Shown here: piece after piece, positions 11,985 to 22,589 of the stretch
Layout of the letters: each line of letters starts with the position of its first letter
How positions within the stretch are numbered: the stretch's first letter is position 1
From: Sipunculus nudus
Lineage: Eukaryota > Annelida > Sipuncula > Golfingiida > Sipunculidae
Length of the DNA: 64,000 nt
Direction: 5' to 3'
Assembly: GCA_026874595.1 (NCBI GenBank)
Contig: CM049314.1
Location: 25,989,729 to 26,053,728 of the forward strand
The notes under the pieces: generated by a model
Told to the model about the DNA's origin: nothing
What the model saw: the letters and a program-made list of their open reading frames with translations, nothing else
The model's database searches: none
Position numbers and translations under genes: made by a program

Positions 11985-12260
11985 CCGCTTTGCACTTTGA
12001 ATCATTAGCAACAGATACGGCAGCTCAACAGGGGTCAAGAGTTGGAGAACAACACCAACACTTACTCACCGAAATATACAGCAGTGCCAGCTGTTGGCCA
12101 CTACTGTTATATCTGCCGTCAAGTATGCTTTTATATGAGCGGCTTTCCACATTCAAATTTACAAACCATCCACAAGAGAAATATGCTGAAATTCATGGGA
12201 CAACCAAGCGTGTTTTATACAAATTTCACAAAACACTGACGTTCCACCCACGATGAGCAC
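11985..12260 (+). repeat. Dispersed repeat R2, copy 2 (first half)
   Basis: Shares 'caggggtcaagagt.g.agaacaacaccaacact', the 'cagtgccagctgttggccac' block and 'tatctgcc' with 8,185-8,640 and 48,470-48,830. It follows directly on R3 copy A. The two overlapping open frames here (91 and 65 codons) are read from repeat sequence and have no known domain. Confidence 0.55.
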
Positions 12261-15200
12261 GCTTATTTCATATCTGCCTCAGTACCTGAAGGGCTATGTG
12301 TAACAGTGTGGAATAATATATGCACACCATAACATTACCAACAATAGGTAACATAGGTCAACATAGGTCAGTAGCATTATGTTTTGTTTATATTTTGGCA
12401 TATCCATATAAAATGGAAATGATATGCTAGTTTAAATGTTCATCGTCATCCGATTAAGACTTGATCCTATTGATACATGAATGCTAGGAATTTGAATAAT
12501 TTTTTTCTCAATCATTTGAGTGATTAATATACAATGTACCTGGAATTGGGAGAGGGCAGGGTGCTGAGGATTTTTATCACTTGCTAATTTTTTTGACGTG
12601 TTGTTAACCTAAGAACTACGCCAGATGTCACAAATGTCGAAAATTGTACGATTTGTCTTACCAAAAACTAGCACAATACCCCCAGATATTGCTGAGTGTT
12701 TGTTCTCATTTGAATAATGTGTACATGATGTCACTTAGAAGGGCGACAAAAGGGACTCTTACATGTTATTTTTACCACACATACTGGAGGCAAAAGCGAG
12801 GCTTTTAGGGAAAAACAAACACAGGTGCTCGCTTAGCAAAGCAGTAATACACGTACTGATTCTAATAGGCTCATTCATGTCACAACCATCCTGTTCATTA
12901 TTGCCACTCATTTAATAATAGGGCATCAGATGTAAGTTGTCATTCCTTTCCAAGTGACTCAGCCAAAAGAAACAGTGCATACTACTAAAGAATACATCTA
13001 GAAGAGTGACTCTATCTTTAACCAATGTATTTGTATGGATTCCATAGTTTCCTGGTTTTGTGGGCTGTTTGTTATTTGTTTTCGCGAAAACAGGTAAATG
13101 AATAAATTTTAGAATAATGATTTTTTTTATTTATCTGTATCATTTAAAACTACCCATATAAAAAAAATTTATACATAGTCAGTGGTTGGGGTTTGTCCGA
13201 TCTTTGCTATATATATATGTAAAAATATAGATAAGTAAGATTAATTTTAATTCTGCACGTTATTTTACATAATCTGTCTCCGTAGATATATGCCATTAAT
13301 TATATTTATAAAAATAAATATATTTTTTTTTTAATTGTTCATGATCAATGATCATGTCTTTACTGGTTACAGGAGCTCACATTTATATAACTACAGTCTA
13401 AAATTTAAAAGTCATCTCCTTTTTTTTCGGTTACTTGAGGTTCTCTGGGATAACATCCATGGATAGCCCTTAGATTACATTGATTCAACACATACAGATA
13501 TATATAGACCTACTGCACATGATTAAAACCCGAGGGGAAAAACATGCACCTTGTGTAAGAACAACTCAGCTGAAGATGAAAATCATCAACAACTTAAAAA
13601 ATATGTTTCTAACAGTGAAACCGAGTTGTAAGGATTATTTCCTTTAAGTCAATTTATATCCTGACTTAAAATTTGTGTTTAAGAAGTCAGCAGCTATGTA
13701 GACAAACTATAACAGAAGTAGACATGTTTCCCCTTAGCTTTCTTTGTCTTCATTAAGTTTATAAATTGCTAATGGCAAGATCCCCATTAATTTTAGTTAC
13801 TTCTGCCCCAGCATACTTTGTGTCACCCTGTGCCTACCAGCAACAAGAAACTTAATATGAACGTTTACAGTCTGAGGGACGACAAGGGATATCAAACTGT
13901 ACTGTCTGAAATAGGCATCAGTCAGCACCTGTATGTAAACACTGGGGACATCTTACTAGGTAAATTGACCATGGGCAATTGCCAGCATCCCGTGGTTTGC
14001 TTAACAGATAACATAGACTTCATAACCAACTTAATAATTTCGGAACAGTAAATGCGAGCATGTCAGCAGATTCCTTTGGACTTATATTACTCTCCAGATG
14101 CTTTAAACAAACTTTCTGTGTAAGCATCTACAAGTTTGAGGCCATTCAATGGAACAACTGACAGATCTTGATTGCTATACACAACCGTGGTAAGTGAGCA
14201 CGTGTTCAATGTTATTCCCTATAAGCCTCGGTTTTGCTAGCTGATTAATTATTCATGAGGAATATTAAAAAGCTCCTATGCCCAGCATGGTTGATTCCTT
14301 TGAGAGTTTCATGTGGTGTGTTGTACAGTATTATATTAATATATAACATGCAGTACATATTACTTTTAATACTATTATTAAATAAGAAACCTCAGACTCA
14401 GTATTATCAATATGTAACCGTTTATATGCTGCATGAGCTATTTCAACTTAATAATTAGTTTGCACTGGATGGATATTTTTCTATAGGTTAACTTTGTGTA
14501 ACTTTTTAAGTAATGCCTCCGCCATGCGGGTCTCTTTTGTTTGCTGCCTCAATATCCGTGTTCGAAATCACTTACTTGGCCCATATTGCAATATTCATTA
14601 GTACGTGTCACTAGAGTTGTGAATATTTCTTCATGACGTTCAAAAATCCGGACCATTTGCTGAATGCACCTTAAATCTAAATGATTCTTCTTTGGTCAAA
14701 ACCAAATATGGCATGAAATTTTATGAGATTCTGTTCATGGTTGCGTAAGTTATGTTCTGAACAACACACGAACTTGGTTGAAAGTATACCCTCCTGACGG
14801 AAGCAATAACGGAGCCTACAAAGATGAGTGCTTAGATCGGTTTCTCAGATATGTGTATCGCATTACATATATACTCATATACTCATATAAACCAACTGTT
14901 ATCTCAGGGTCGCATGCGGATCTAAACAAGCCATAAAATACACGGTAATAACTTACATGATCATTCGCAGTCGTTCGTCGTCATATACTGATTGGCAATG
15001 GAAGGTAACACGCGTACTCTGAGCATAAATTGTATCACTGTGTCAGCGAGTAAACATATAAAGATAACATGGAGCAGCTGTGTAATTTGTTTGAAGACAA
15101 ATTATGTTTGAAGGTTGTGGTACAACTTTAAAATTTTGTGAATCGGGTTGACTGAGTTAACGTATCGGTACTCTCTGTCGTTTCAAGTATATGTGTGAAG

Positions 15201-15291
15201 CAGGAAGACATGCAAAAAATATTTTAATATACTAATTCACCCTTTACTCTTCTGATATACATGCACTCGATTGATAGTTGTCGTGTTCCCT

Positions 15292-15293
<2 letters not shown>
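12261..15293. other. No gene recognised; one isolated R3 motif
   Basis: AT-rich DNA. A single R3-type motif, 'cgccagatgtcac' followed by 'ttgtacgatttgt', occurs at 12,619-12,656. Open frames at 13,818-14,051 and 14,255-14,458 have no recognisable domain, and the first begins with GTG rather than ATG. No supported exon. Confidence 0.5.
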
Positions 15294-15373
<80 letters not shown>

Positions 15374-15379
15374 TAGATA

Positions 15380-15422
<43 letters not shown>

Positions 15423-15423
15423 T
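15294..15423 (+). repeat. Compound (TA)n-(GA)n-(GATA)n-(TA)n microsatellite
   Basis: About 25 TA units, then about 13 GA units, a short GATA stretch and about 18 TA units. The open frame on the minus strand made of I/Y and S/L runs is a microsatellite artefact. Confidence 0.95.
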
Positions 15424-15759
15424 AGGCTATTTTTTGGTTATTTATAAATAGTTGATACAACCTAAGAAATAATCTAAACCTCAATCCATACTCATTCGCA
15501 ATTAAGGCCGTTCTGCAAATCTTTCCTTAAGATATTATTATTAATTCCTCACTGATTATCTGTTAATGCCATTATTCAGCTGAGATAAGTGACTGGGATC
15601 GGATGACATTGTACTTGGTCGTTATATTCTTTATCATATAAACTCATTTAAGTGTTTTAGGTAAAGCGCTGATATGGCACTGATATACTCTACTCCTGAG
15701 TCATACTAAAGTACCGCTTTTATATGAAGATCCCGTATATTTATTAAGGTTATATCTTA

Positions 15760-15905
15760 TGCGATGTGTGTAGTCGAATAGACGTTAGGATAAACACGCC
15801 GTTAGCTATGAAAACATTTATGTGATCATAATTACAAGGATTCACGTCGGACTCTAACAAAGCAGCCCTCTAATAAAACTGATTAACACATCAGTTCTAC
15901 TCGTT
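15760..15905 (+). repeat. Dispersed repeat R9, copy 1
   Basis: Shares with 61,915-62,075 the ordered words 'gatgtgtgtagtcgaat', 'ggattcacStcgg.ctctaa.aaagcag.cctctaa.aaaactg' and 'taacRcat'. The class is not recognised. The LINE remnant at 15,907-16,015 follows directly. Confidence 0.45.
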
Positions 15906-15906
15906 A

Positions 15907-16015
15907 AATATTACGAGAGGCGTCCGACAAGGATGTCTTAGTTCTCCCTTGTGTCTCAGGTGTGCAATTATTAGCTAGATCAATAGGAAATTCTGATCAA
16001 ATAAAAGATTTTGGA
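15907..16015 (+). pseudogene. LINE reverse transcriptase fragment, frameshifted
   Basis: Codons at 15,916-15,936 read RGVRQGC, a signature of non-LTR reverse transcriptases that also appears in the L1-like LINE at about 47.43 kb. A one-base shift moves the reading frame to QLLARSIGNSDQIKDFG at 15,965-16,015, which continues the expected RT domain. The fragment is therefore a short, decayed RT relic, probably L1/Tx1-like. It ends just before the (AT)n tract at 16,076. The identification rests on about 35 residues. Confidence 0.6.
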
Positions 16016-16071
16016 AGCAAAGAATGACTATATTTTCAAAAAAGTCAGTATGCACGACTTTATATGTGAAA

Positions 16072-16075
<4 letters not shown>

Positions 16076-16132
<57 letters not shown>
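16076..16132 (+). repeat. (AT)n microsatellite at LTR boundary
   Basis: About 28 AT units. The terminal bases of the 3' LTR of the minus-strand gypsy element (low-coordinate end) merge into this tract. Confidence 0.95.
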
Positions 16133-16134
<2 letters not shown>

Positions 16135-16135
<1 letters not shown>

Positions 16136-16952
16136 TATGGAACCTAATATAAACAGATCACGTATGAGTGATGAACACAAATTCTGTAACGGAGATAAAA
16201 ACAAAATCAGATTCTGTAACACTAGGCAGCGTGAAATGTCTACGGGAATTAATAAAGAAGTCAGTGTTTTTTTGTTAACAAATAACTATAATTTATTCTT
16301 AAATCAACCCTAACATTACAATACACTAAACCAATACAATTATACAGTAAAACAGCGGTATAACAACAAATCAATACAATCACAAAGAAAAATAAACAAT
16401 GCGCACACTACCTGGATAATAACACCGCCACAACGATAAGTTCTTTAAATGTATACTCGCGGAGAATGACAGTCCAGTGCAAAGCTCTTGTAACAATTCA
16501 GAAAGTAAACTGAGGTCCAAATGCACAATATTCAGGAGAAACTCTGAAGAAAATCTATAATTGCCGCACACGTCGGATAAAGTCCCAGAAACTGACACAC
16601 GCTTCTGCGTCCGCTTGAAATCTTCTCTGCTCTCTTCTTTCGGCTCTAAAACACGGCCCCTTTATATACCTTCACATCCCAAGCCGAGAATTTTCCACTT
16701 CATGAACATTCTATAAGATCTTACACAACACAGTAAACGCTCTCCACAGGAATCATCTAGAAGAACATCGCTGTGTGTCTCCACACACCATGGTGTACAC
16801 GTGACTCACGACCAGGCAAGAAATCCCCTAGCTAGCATGAAAACGAGAGTTCAACCAGTACGGATTAAACATAGAATGCAACAAACGGCCCGGCGAGGGT
16901 GTCACAACACGAGTTATGCCTGTGTCACAAAACAAAAAGAGCACCTGTAACA
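16135..16952 (-). repeat. 3' LTR of the minus-strand gypsy element
   Basis: It starts TGTTACAGGTGCTC (complement of 16,952 downward), directly after the polypurine tract. It matches the 834-bp LTR at 29,098-29,931, including the 'gtattgatttRttgtta'-like middle part and 'aatagattat' and 'taggttcc' near the end. Its last bases (expected ..GTAACA) are replaced by the (AT)n tract. Open frames inside it are not genes. Confidence 0.8.
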
Positions 16953-16963
16953 CTCCCCCTCCT
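16953..16963 (-). other. Polypurine tract
   Basis: On the minus strand the 11 bases aggagggggag lie immediately before the LTR start TGTTACAGG. This is the expected place for the plus-strand DNA primer of an LTR retroelement. Confidence 0.8.
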
Positions 16964-16969
16964 GAAAGA

Positions 16970-17002
16970 AAAAAGAAAGTTTTCATTGAAAACTTTCTTT
17001 TT
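16970..17002 (-). repeat. Perfect 16-bp hairpin beside the polypurine tract
   Basis: Arms aaaaagaaagttttca and tgaaaactttcttttt are exact reverse complements with a single t between them. It lies 6 bases inside the polypurine tract, between the end of the RNase H remnant and the 3' LTR. The function is unknown. Confidence 0.85.
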
Positions 17003-17102
17003 GCGATCACAATCACTAAATTTTTACAACATCTCAAAAATCATCTTATTTACAACATTACATAAACATCTTGTTTACAACATTTCATAAACATCTCAAT
17101 AA

Positions 17103-17367
17103 GCAATCAGCAAGTACATTGTCTTTCTGTTTAATGTGTACGATATCAAGATTGTAATCCTGTAAGAACAAACTCCATCTCAACATATCTGGAGCTACCG
17201 ACTCTATCAATACAATCATCGATCTTCGGAGTCAGGAACGTGTCTTGGTGACAGAGTTCACTTTTTGATAATTTGGCACATACGGTAACTTCCATCAGGT
17301 TTTGGCACAAGAATACATGGTCCAGCAAATACTGAATCATATCCTGTAGATACGTTTGCTTTCTGGA
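17103..17367 (-). pseudogene. Gypsy RT and RNase H remnants
   Basis: On the minus strand this stretch contains RT pieces (a KPDGSYRMC block and an IDDCIDRVGSSRY block) with frame changes and missing segments. It is then joined to a segment whose out-of-frame translation reads LQDYNLDIVHIKQKDNVLAD. That resembles the end of a gypsy RNase H domain (..V.GKDN..AD..SR). The catalytic core of RT between these blocks is missing. Confidence 0.65.
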
Positions 17368-18250
17368 TTAGTCAATATGGATGCTGCTTGACTTCGCTTG
17401 CCTCGCCAACATCGACGTCATGGCACAACATGTTAGTTCGCGTTTGAAGTCACTAAACAAATGTTCATAATTCCGCAGCAGGTTCTTGACGTCTTGTTGT
17501 TGTTGTGCGGTAAGCTGTGACAGTTTGGCATCCAAGTTGTTAAGCACGCCTGAGTTTTTTAATGGTACTGTACCACACTGAATGTCTACATCACACTTAC
17601 AATCGGTATCTACTTTAACTGGGTCAGGGTCAGTGTTTACACAATTTACAGCAGTAACATTATGTACAACATCTGATGTACTATTTCTGTGATAATATGG
17701 TTTCAACATGTTAACATGGCACAGTTGTTTCTTCTTACGTCTATCTGGTGTCAACAGTATGTAATTTAAACTTGACCAAAAATTTGATTTTCTTGTCAAC
17801 AATGTAAGGACCAAAAAACCTAGCTTGCAGAGGTCTACCAGGGATTGGAAGTAAGGCAAGGACCTTTTCACCAGTCTCAAATGTCCTACTTTCATTTTAT
17901 CTTGTTCAGATTTTAGATTTGACTTTGTAATCTAACAAGCATTGTGTAGTTTAGTGCGAAAGTCTGAGACATACCGAAGTAAACTAAGAGAATCAGGATT
18001 TTCACACAAGAGTTTTTCTTTAAGCAATTTCAATGGTCCGCGAACGGAGTGTCCAAGACTAGTTCAAAGGGACTGAAACCCAAGGACTCTTGAAAGGATT
18101 CTCTGACTGCAAACAACAAAAGGTGGATTCCTTCATCCCAGTCTTTCTGTATGTCACAGCAATAAGTCCTGATGTCTGGTGAAAACGCTTGTGGGCGCCC
18201 TGACTTTCAGGATGGTATGGCAAAGAGCTGTACTGTTTTATACCTAGCAT
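17368..18250 (-). pseudogene. Gypsy integrase (3' half) followed by RT N-terminus
   Basis: From 18,250 downward the minus strand encodes the catalytic-Glu region of integrase (..[14 protein letters not shown]..), in which the residue at the usual catalytic Glu position is Lys. The C-terminal integrase part follows and ends near HVNMLKPYYHRN (17,895-17,690 frame). After a roughly 60-residue linker the frame enters the RT N-terminal region (LSQLTAQQQQDVKNLL, NYEHLFSD). Integrase and RT are therefore adjacent in the order INT then RT. Frames change at about 17,900-18,060 and the frame ends at 17,368. Confidence 0.8.
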
Positions 18251-18358
18251 CCCGGACGAGCCCCAAATTTTATGTTACGGCCCGGCGAGGGTGTCACGAC
18301 ACGAGTTACGACTGTCTGTGTCACACAATAAAAAGAGCACCTGTAACAATACATATAC

Positions 18359-18393
<35 letters not shown>

Positions 18394-18590
18394 TACACAT
18401 ATATATATGTATGTATATATATATATATATATATACCTTTTATACCTAGCATCCCGGACGAGCCCCCAATTTTATGTTACGGCCCGGCGAGGGTGTCACG
18501 ACACGAGTTACGACTGTCTGTGTCACACAATAAAAAGAGCACCTGTAACAATATATATACATATATATATGTGTGTATATATATATACAC

Positions 18591-18640
<50 letters not shown>
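18236..18640 (-). repeat. Two tandem LTR-PBS-(TA)n modules, about 200 bp each
   Basis: Two near-identical modules (about 18,236-18,436 and 18,438-18,640). On the minus strand each has (TA)n, then a 76-bp mini-LTR (18,475-18,550 and 18,273-18,348) that begins TGTTACAGG and ends GTAACA, then a spacer and a PBS. The mini-LTR is the first roughly 65 bp of the LTR joined to its last bases. The PBS at 18,451-18,468 is an 18/18 match to the tRNA-Pro primer site TGGGGGCTCGTCCGGGAT; the one at 18,249-18,265 lacks one G. Both modules share the same internal LTR deletion, so one was copied from the other. Confidence 0.8.
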
Positions 18641-18654
<14 letters not shown>

Positions 18655-18854
18655 TTACACTGTGCTTGTCATACTTTGTTTTCCTTTCTTTATCTTTATT
18701 ATTAAACATTATCTTTGTAACGATAATTTAAATTGTAATGGTGATTGTATTTATTTTCTTTATATACTACGTCGATATTTAATCTTTTATTCTGCAGATC
18801 TCTTTCAGGAGCTCATTTGTTTATTAATCTTTACCAAATACAATGTTAACTTTT

Positions 18855-19475
18855 CTTTGTGTACCTTTCAGTCGAATGCAGCGAGGATGTTTAATGATAG
18901 AAAGGGCCAATTCTTAATTTTTCTAGTGCAAGTTCATGTCGAATAATTTACTACTTATTCATGGAAATTTCTTTGTACTCCTTAATCTGACATACCTTCA
19001 GCACCATCGGATGATGTTATTTATTATACTCAATATCAATTCAGAAATTTAGCTGGCGACTCCAAGGACCTGAATTGTTTGAAGGGGCATTTAAAATGTA
19101 TCCGTGATTATAAATCATGATTTGTGGTTCCAGACGAGACACCCTCGCATAAATCAAGTTAGACAATCCAATCAAAATGTATTTCTATAGGACTCTGTCA
19201 ACGTAACTATATGATAAACGTGTTGCTCACTAATCACTTATCATAAAGACAAATGTAAGTACAGTTTTGGGATGTTGAAATGTTTTGCCAACTTAACGGA
19301 CGAACCCATTTGAACCAATAGGATATTTAAAAGCTTCCGTGTAATTGTAAAAAAATCTGTTATGATGCCAGGTATCACTTCCCGAAAGTGGATAACTAGA
19401 TTGTTATGATTATAATCCTGTCGCGAATCAAATGTACGAAATTTGGCAGATTTCCTATGCCATAAGGATGAATCT
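18855..19475 (+). repeat. Dispersed repeat R4, copy 1
   Basis: Matches 63,370-63,990 in order: 'tgtgtacctttcagtc.aatgcagcg.ggatg', 'cttaatctga', 'ctggc.actc.aaggac.tga', 'ggg.catttaaa.tgtatccgtgatt', 'gatttgtgg', 'atgatg.caggtatca', 'atttggcagattt..tatgccat'. No coding region is recognised. Confidence 0.6.
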
Positions 19476-20640
19476 TGCTTATAGATAAATGTACCTCATA
19501 TCACGCCGAAATTTCAGTTCTCGACAGAGCTTGCACACAGAGCACACAAACGCCAGATCAGCTGTACAGTAAGTGTATATGTTTGCCTTTTTTTCTTTAT
19601 TGGATCAGTTGTTCTCAATGCCGATGTATATCTTAATATTTCGAGGAGTTGCGTACTCCTGAGCGGGTGCGCCGTGTATTTTATATAAATTATTTAGTTC
19701 TGCCAGAACTTTAATACTCCGAGAGCAAACATATCACAACCGTATGATTTCTGAAAACAGAAAATGTATTGTACTTACATTCAGTCATCTAAAAGATTAG
19801 TGAAATTTATACAATAAATAAGACATTGAAAGTAGTCGAAGTGAATTTTTTGTATTAAGTAAAACGCATATAGATTTTAGGGACTTATGAATTGCTCCAG
19901 GCCAACAGATCCCATTAGCAGAAGAAACCACTACCCCCGATAATGTCAGTAAATAATTGTATATTTGTGTGGACACTAGCGGCTTACTGGTGTCTCTACT
20001 GGTACCGACTCATTTTTATCTTTATTTAAAGTAGGTAGAAAAGGCCGGTTTCAAAGAACTTCCGGAGACAAGCTCAAGGAAACAAACGCCAAGCGGATCG
20101 GGCCTAACCGCTTAACGGGTTGTGGCTCAGCTTTACATACGTTTCAGCTTGCTGCCAGATGAAACGGTAATATTGTAACATAAAGATAACATTATCAATA
20201 CGTATTCTTTTTCTTTTTTATGCGGTGTGTCATCCCGGTCTCATTTGGGCAACGACCAGCTAGTCTTTGCGTTGCAAAGCACGTCCCATAAACCATGAGC
20301 ATATATATTTTTTTTTATCAAACTTGATCAATGATTATTGATTATACCTTTGCATAATTTTGATTCCAGTGATTCAAACTCTAGAATGACGTATTGATAA
20401 AACTACAAATCTGGCAACAAACAACCTGTGCAATTCTTGGACTTCCACGGCAGATCACACGACACTTTTTGTTTTCATTACATTTAGTCTCTTACACAGA
20501 CAAGCCATGGCGTCACCTCAATTATATGATGGGGTACCAGTCTAGATTCAAATTCACACAAGTTAGCCGCTAAACTAGTGCCCACCAGCTGCAAATTATG
20601 CTATTCAAGAAATCACAAAAATGAATACGTTATGGGAAAG
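19476..20640. other. No gene recognised
   Basis: No open frame above 60 codons with a known domain. At about 20,505-20,600 (minus) a box-A-like word TAGTTTAGCGG is followed too closely by a weak box-B-like word, so a tRNA-derived SINE was not called. Confidence 0.5.
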
Positions 20641-20860
20641 ACGTGAACATGTATGGGGTGTACGAGTTTTTTATGTGAATTTTTCCAGATAAACAATATG
20701 GATACGACAATCCCGGCGTGATAGTGTTTATAATGTGTACATTTGAACACTTGACATATACGAAGATTCTTGGGTAGGTTTTAGCCTCCAACCACATAAT
20801 CTTGTTTGTTAATGGAAAAATCATTGGTTTAACATGAACTTTTAACAAGCTTCTTATTTT
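20640..20860 (+). repeat. Dispersed repeat R8, copy 1
   Basis: Shares 'gcgtgatagtgtttat', 'gtgtacatttgaacac.tga' and 'ccaaccacataatcttgtttgtta.tggaa' with the two tandem copies at 38,300-38,650. The overlapping minus-strand open frame (91 codons) has no known domain. Confidence 0.45.
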
Positions 20861-21124
20861 CGACGTCCCTGAAGATTGCGGATTACACAAAATATATACA
20901 GGCATTTAGATCTGCTATCCTCTGTGTACGAATTCGTTTTAATTCAAACGTATTCTCGATCCAGTCAGGATCTTTTGGCTCTATTGAATTGTCACTACGC
21001 TAATCTTGTGTAATTACTTCAGTAAATTGTTGGGAAATACTTCAACGCTTATATGACAACGCTTACCTGTATAAGAGTTACGAACCGGTACATATACATT
21101 CAGCACCAGGAGCTGATCCATGAT

Positions 21125-21340
21125 TTAGAAAAAGGAGGGGCCCAACAAAGGAATAATGAAAAATAAATAAAAATGGTTCATACGTCCAGAAATGGGGGGA
21201 TCAAGGCCGCAAAGTTGGTTTCAAACCCTCAAAAAAAGGTTGCGGTGGCTAAACAAAGGCGGGGCGAGGGTGGGGGGGGGGGGGGGGGGCAGGTCGGCTC
21301 CCTTTGACCCCCGCCTAGATCCGCTTCTGGGCAACCGTTT
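21125..21340 (+). repeat. R1 5'-edge fragment with G17 run
   Basis: Shares 'aaaggttgcggtgg' and 'gatccgcttctg' with R1 copies at 4,340 and 42,420. It contains a run of 17 or more G residues at about 21,273-21,289, preceded by GGGG/GGG groups, which could form a G-quadruplex. Confidence 0.5.
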
Positions 21341-22222
21341 CCTGTTTGATATCATCTTTACCCTAACCTTTGACTTGATGACCCAAAATCATGAAGGCTC
21401 TTGCTTTCCTGATGGGCCATACAAAAGTCGATTTTGAAATTCATATATCAATCCAAACGACGGACAGACAGTCGCTATGATGAACGGACAGATGAATAGA
21501 GAGATTACTAGAGGGGATCCACTTATGACCAATTAACACACCAGGTTTCAGGACACTAAATGAAGCAACAGCTGAGAAACTTATATGATTGATATCATTT
21601 TATGATCTAAACTATTGAAAAATTTGTAAATAAAAAAAATACAGGTTTCGGCACCAGTTTTTGGGAACTGACAAAACTGGTCATGTTCAATATTCATGGC
21701 AATTGTTAAGATTTTTGCTTATTAACGGCAGCCCGTACGGACGGAACACGGATGAGGCATCATACTTATACCTCAGTTGACTTTCAGTTAGCTGAACTAA
21801 AAACTTAAGATTGGGGCAATAATTTTGTTCTGTGTCTATTAAATTCAATTATACATTCCGTCCTATTTTATTATAAAAAATGATTTTCCTATTTTATCGC
21901 AAAAATAATAATAAAATAAAACCAATGGAGTTGTGTATTTCCTCCATATGTTCCCGGAAGCTGTATATAATTCATCACCGTGCTCAATCGTATTTTTACT
22001 AGGACTTTTTTTCGAAGTTCGGTTGTGACCACATGAAAGTCATATCTTTCGTCTGTCCAATAATAGATTATTCTGTTACTTCCAGACGTGCAAAGGTTAA
22101 GTGAGACCAGCTGGCTGACTGATCATTGGTGTTAGCACAGAGAACTTGTTTCTCATTAGTTTCTCGGTAGATCACGTCATGCAAGGGGACATAAATATCG
22201 TTCGTTCATACAGATTATTATA
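21341..22222. other. No gene recognised
   Basis: AT-rich sequence with short 'gacggacagac' type words at about 21,460-21,490 and 21,735. These are common in old molluscan repeats, but no feature can be supported. Confidence 0.45.
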
Positions 22223-22558
22223 TTAAAGGGCCTTTTCTAAGTACACTATGTTTAAATGTGAATCTCGATTTAATAATATGAAACGTTCAATAGTGTTATC
22301 AGTAAAACCTGTAAAGTATGGAATAAATTTTTTTACGTACTGTGGAGCCACATCTGAGTTTAGATTGGTTGGATTTGCATGCTCTAAATAAGGCAAGAAC
22401 CTCTGCTTATAATTTTCAAGGGGCACTTTAGTTTTACCAAAGGTCATCAGCAAATACCAACTTTTTTCATAAATGTGTTTGAATTCACGTATTTCCACCA
22501 CAGAAATTAAATAATCAAACAAAGCGAAATTTCGCGCACGTTGTCTGTGGACTAGCAT
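22223..22558 (-). CDS. Unrecognised open frame, 111 codons
   Basis: An uninterrupted frame from ATG to TAA with a mixed, protein-like composition, including stretches such as FALFDYLISVVEIREF and YFTGFTDNTIERFILL. I do not recognise the family. It has no signal peptide or obvious membrane segment, and no splice signal was identified around it. It lies just outside the R1 fragment that begins at about 22,590 and is not a microsatellite artefact. It may be an exon or domain of an unidentified host gene, a relic of a mobile element, or chance. Confidence that it is a real coding sequence is low. Confidence 0.25.
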   Translation of the reverse strand: MLVHRQRARNFALFDYLISVVEIREFKHIYEKSWYLLMTFGKTKVPLENYKQRFLPYLEHANPTNLNSDVAPQYVKKFIPYFTGFTDNTIERFILLNRDSHLNIVYLEKAL

Positions 22559-22589
22559 TTATTTCCTTTCCAAATTGATAGGCCCTACG

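Larger units (their letters stand above)
16135..18278 (-). mobile_element. Gmr1-like gypsy LTR retrotransposon, internally deleted copy
   Basis: Read on the minus strand, the order is: short LTR remnant (18,348-18,273), primer-binding site (18,265-18,249), distal integrase, spacer, N-terminal reverse transcriptase, RNase H remnant, hairpin, polypurine tract and a roughly 818-bp 3' LTR. The PBS is fused almost directly to mid-integrase sequence, so gag, protease and the first half of integrase are deleted. A second deletion removes most of RT. Integrase lies upstream of RT, as in the plus-strand copy at 29,098-34,215, which shares many identical peptides. The copy is dead. Confidence 0.85.

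Noticed and set aside
15290-15484. Open frame rich in I/Y and S/L repeats on the minus strand
   Set aside because: It is read through (TA)n and (GA)n microsatellites; the same applies to frames at 16,011-16,313, 16,028-16,222, 18,172-18,946, 43,020-43,499 and the tail of 47,878-48,354.
20505-20600. tRNA-derived SINE on the minus strand
   Set aside because: A good box-A word is present, but the box-B-like word is weak and only about 12 bases away, too close for a Pol III promoter.
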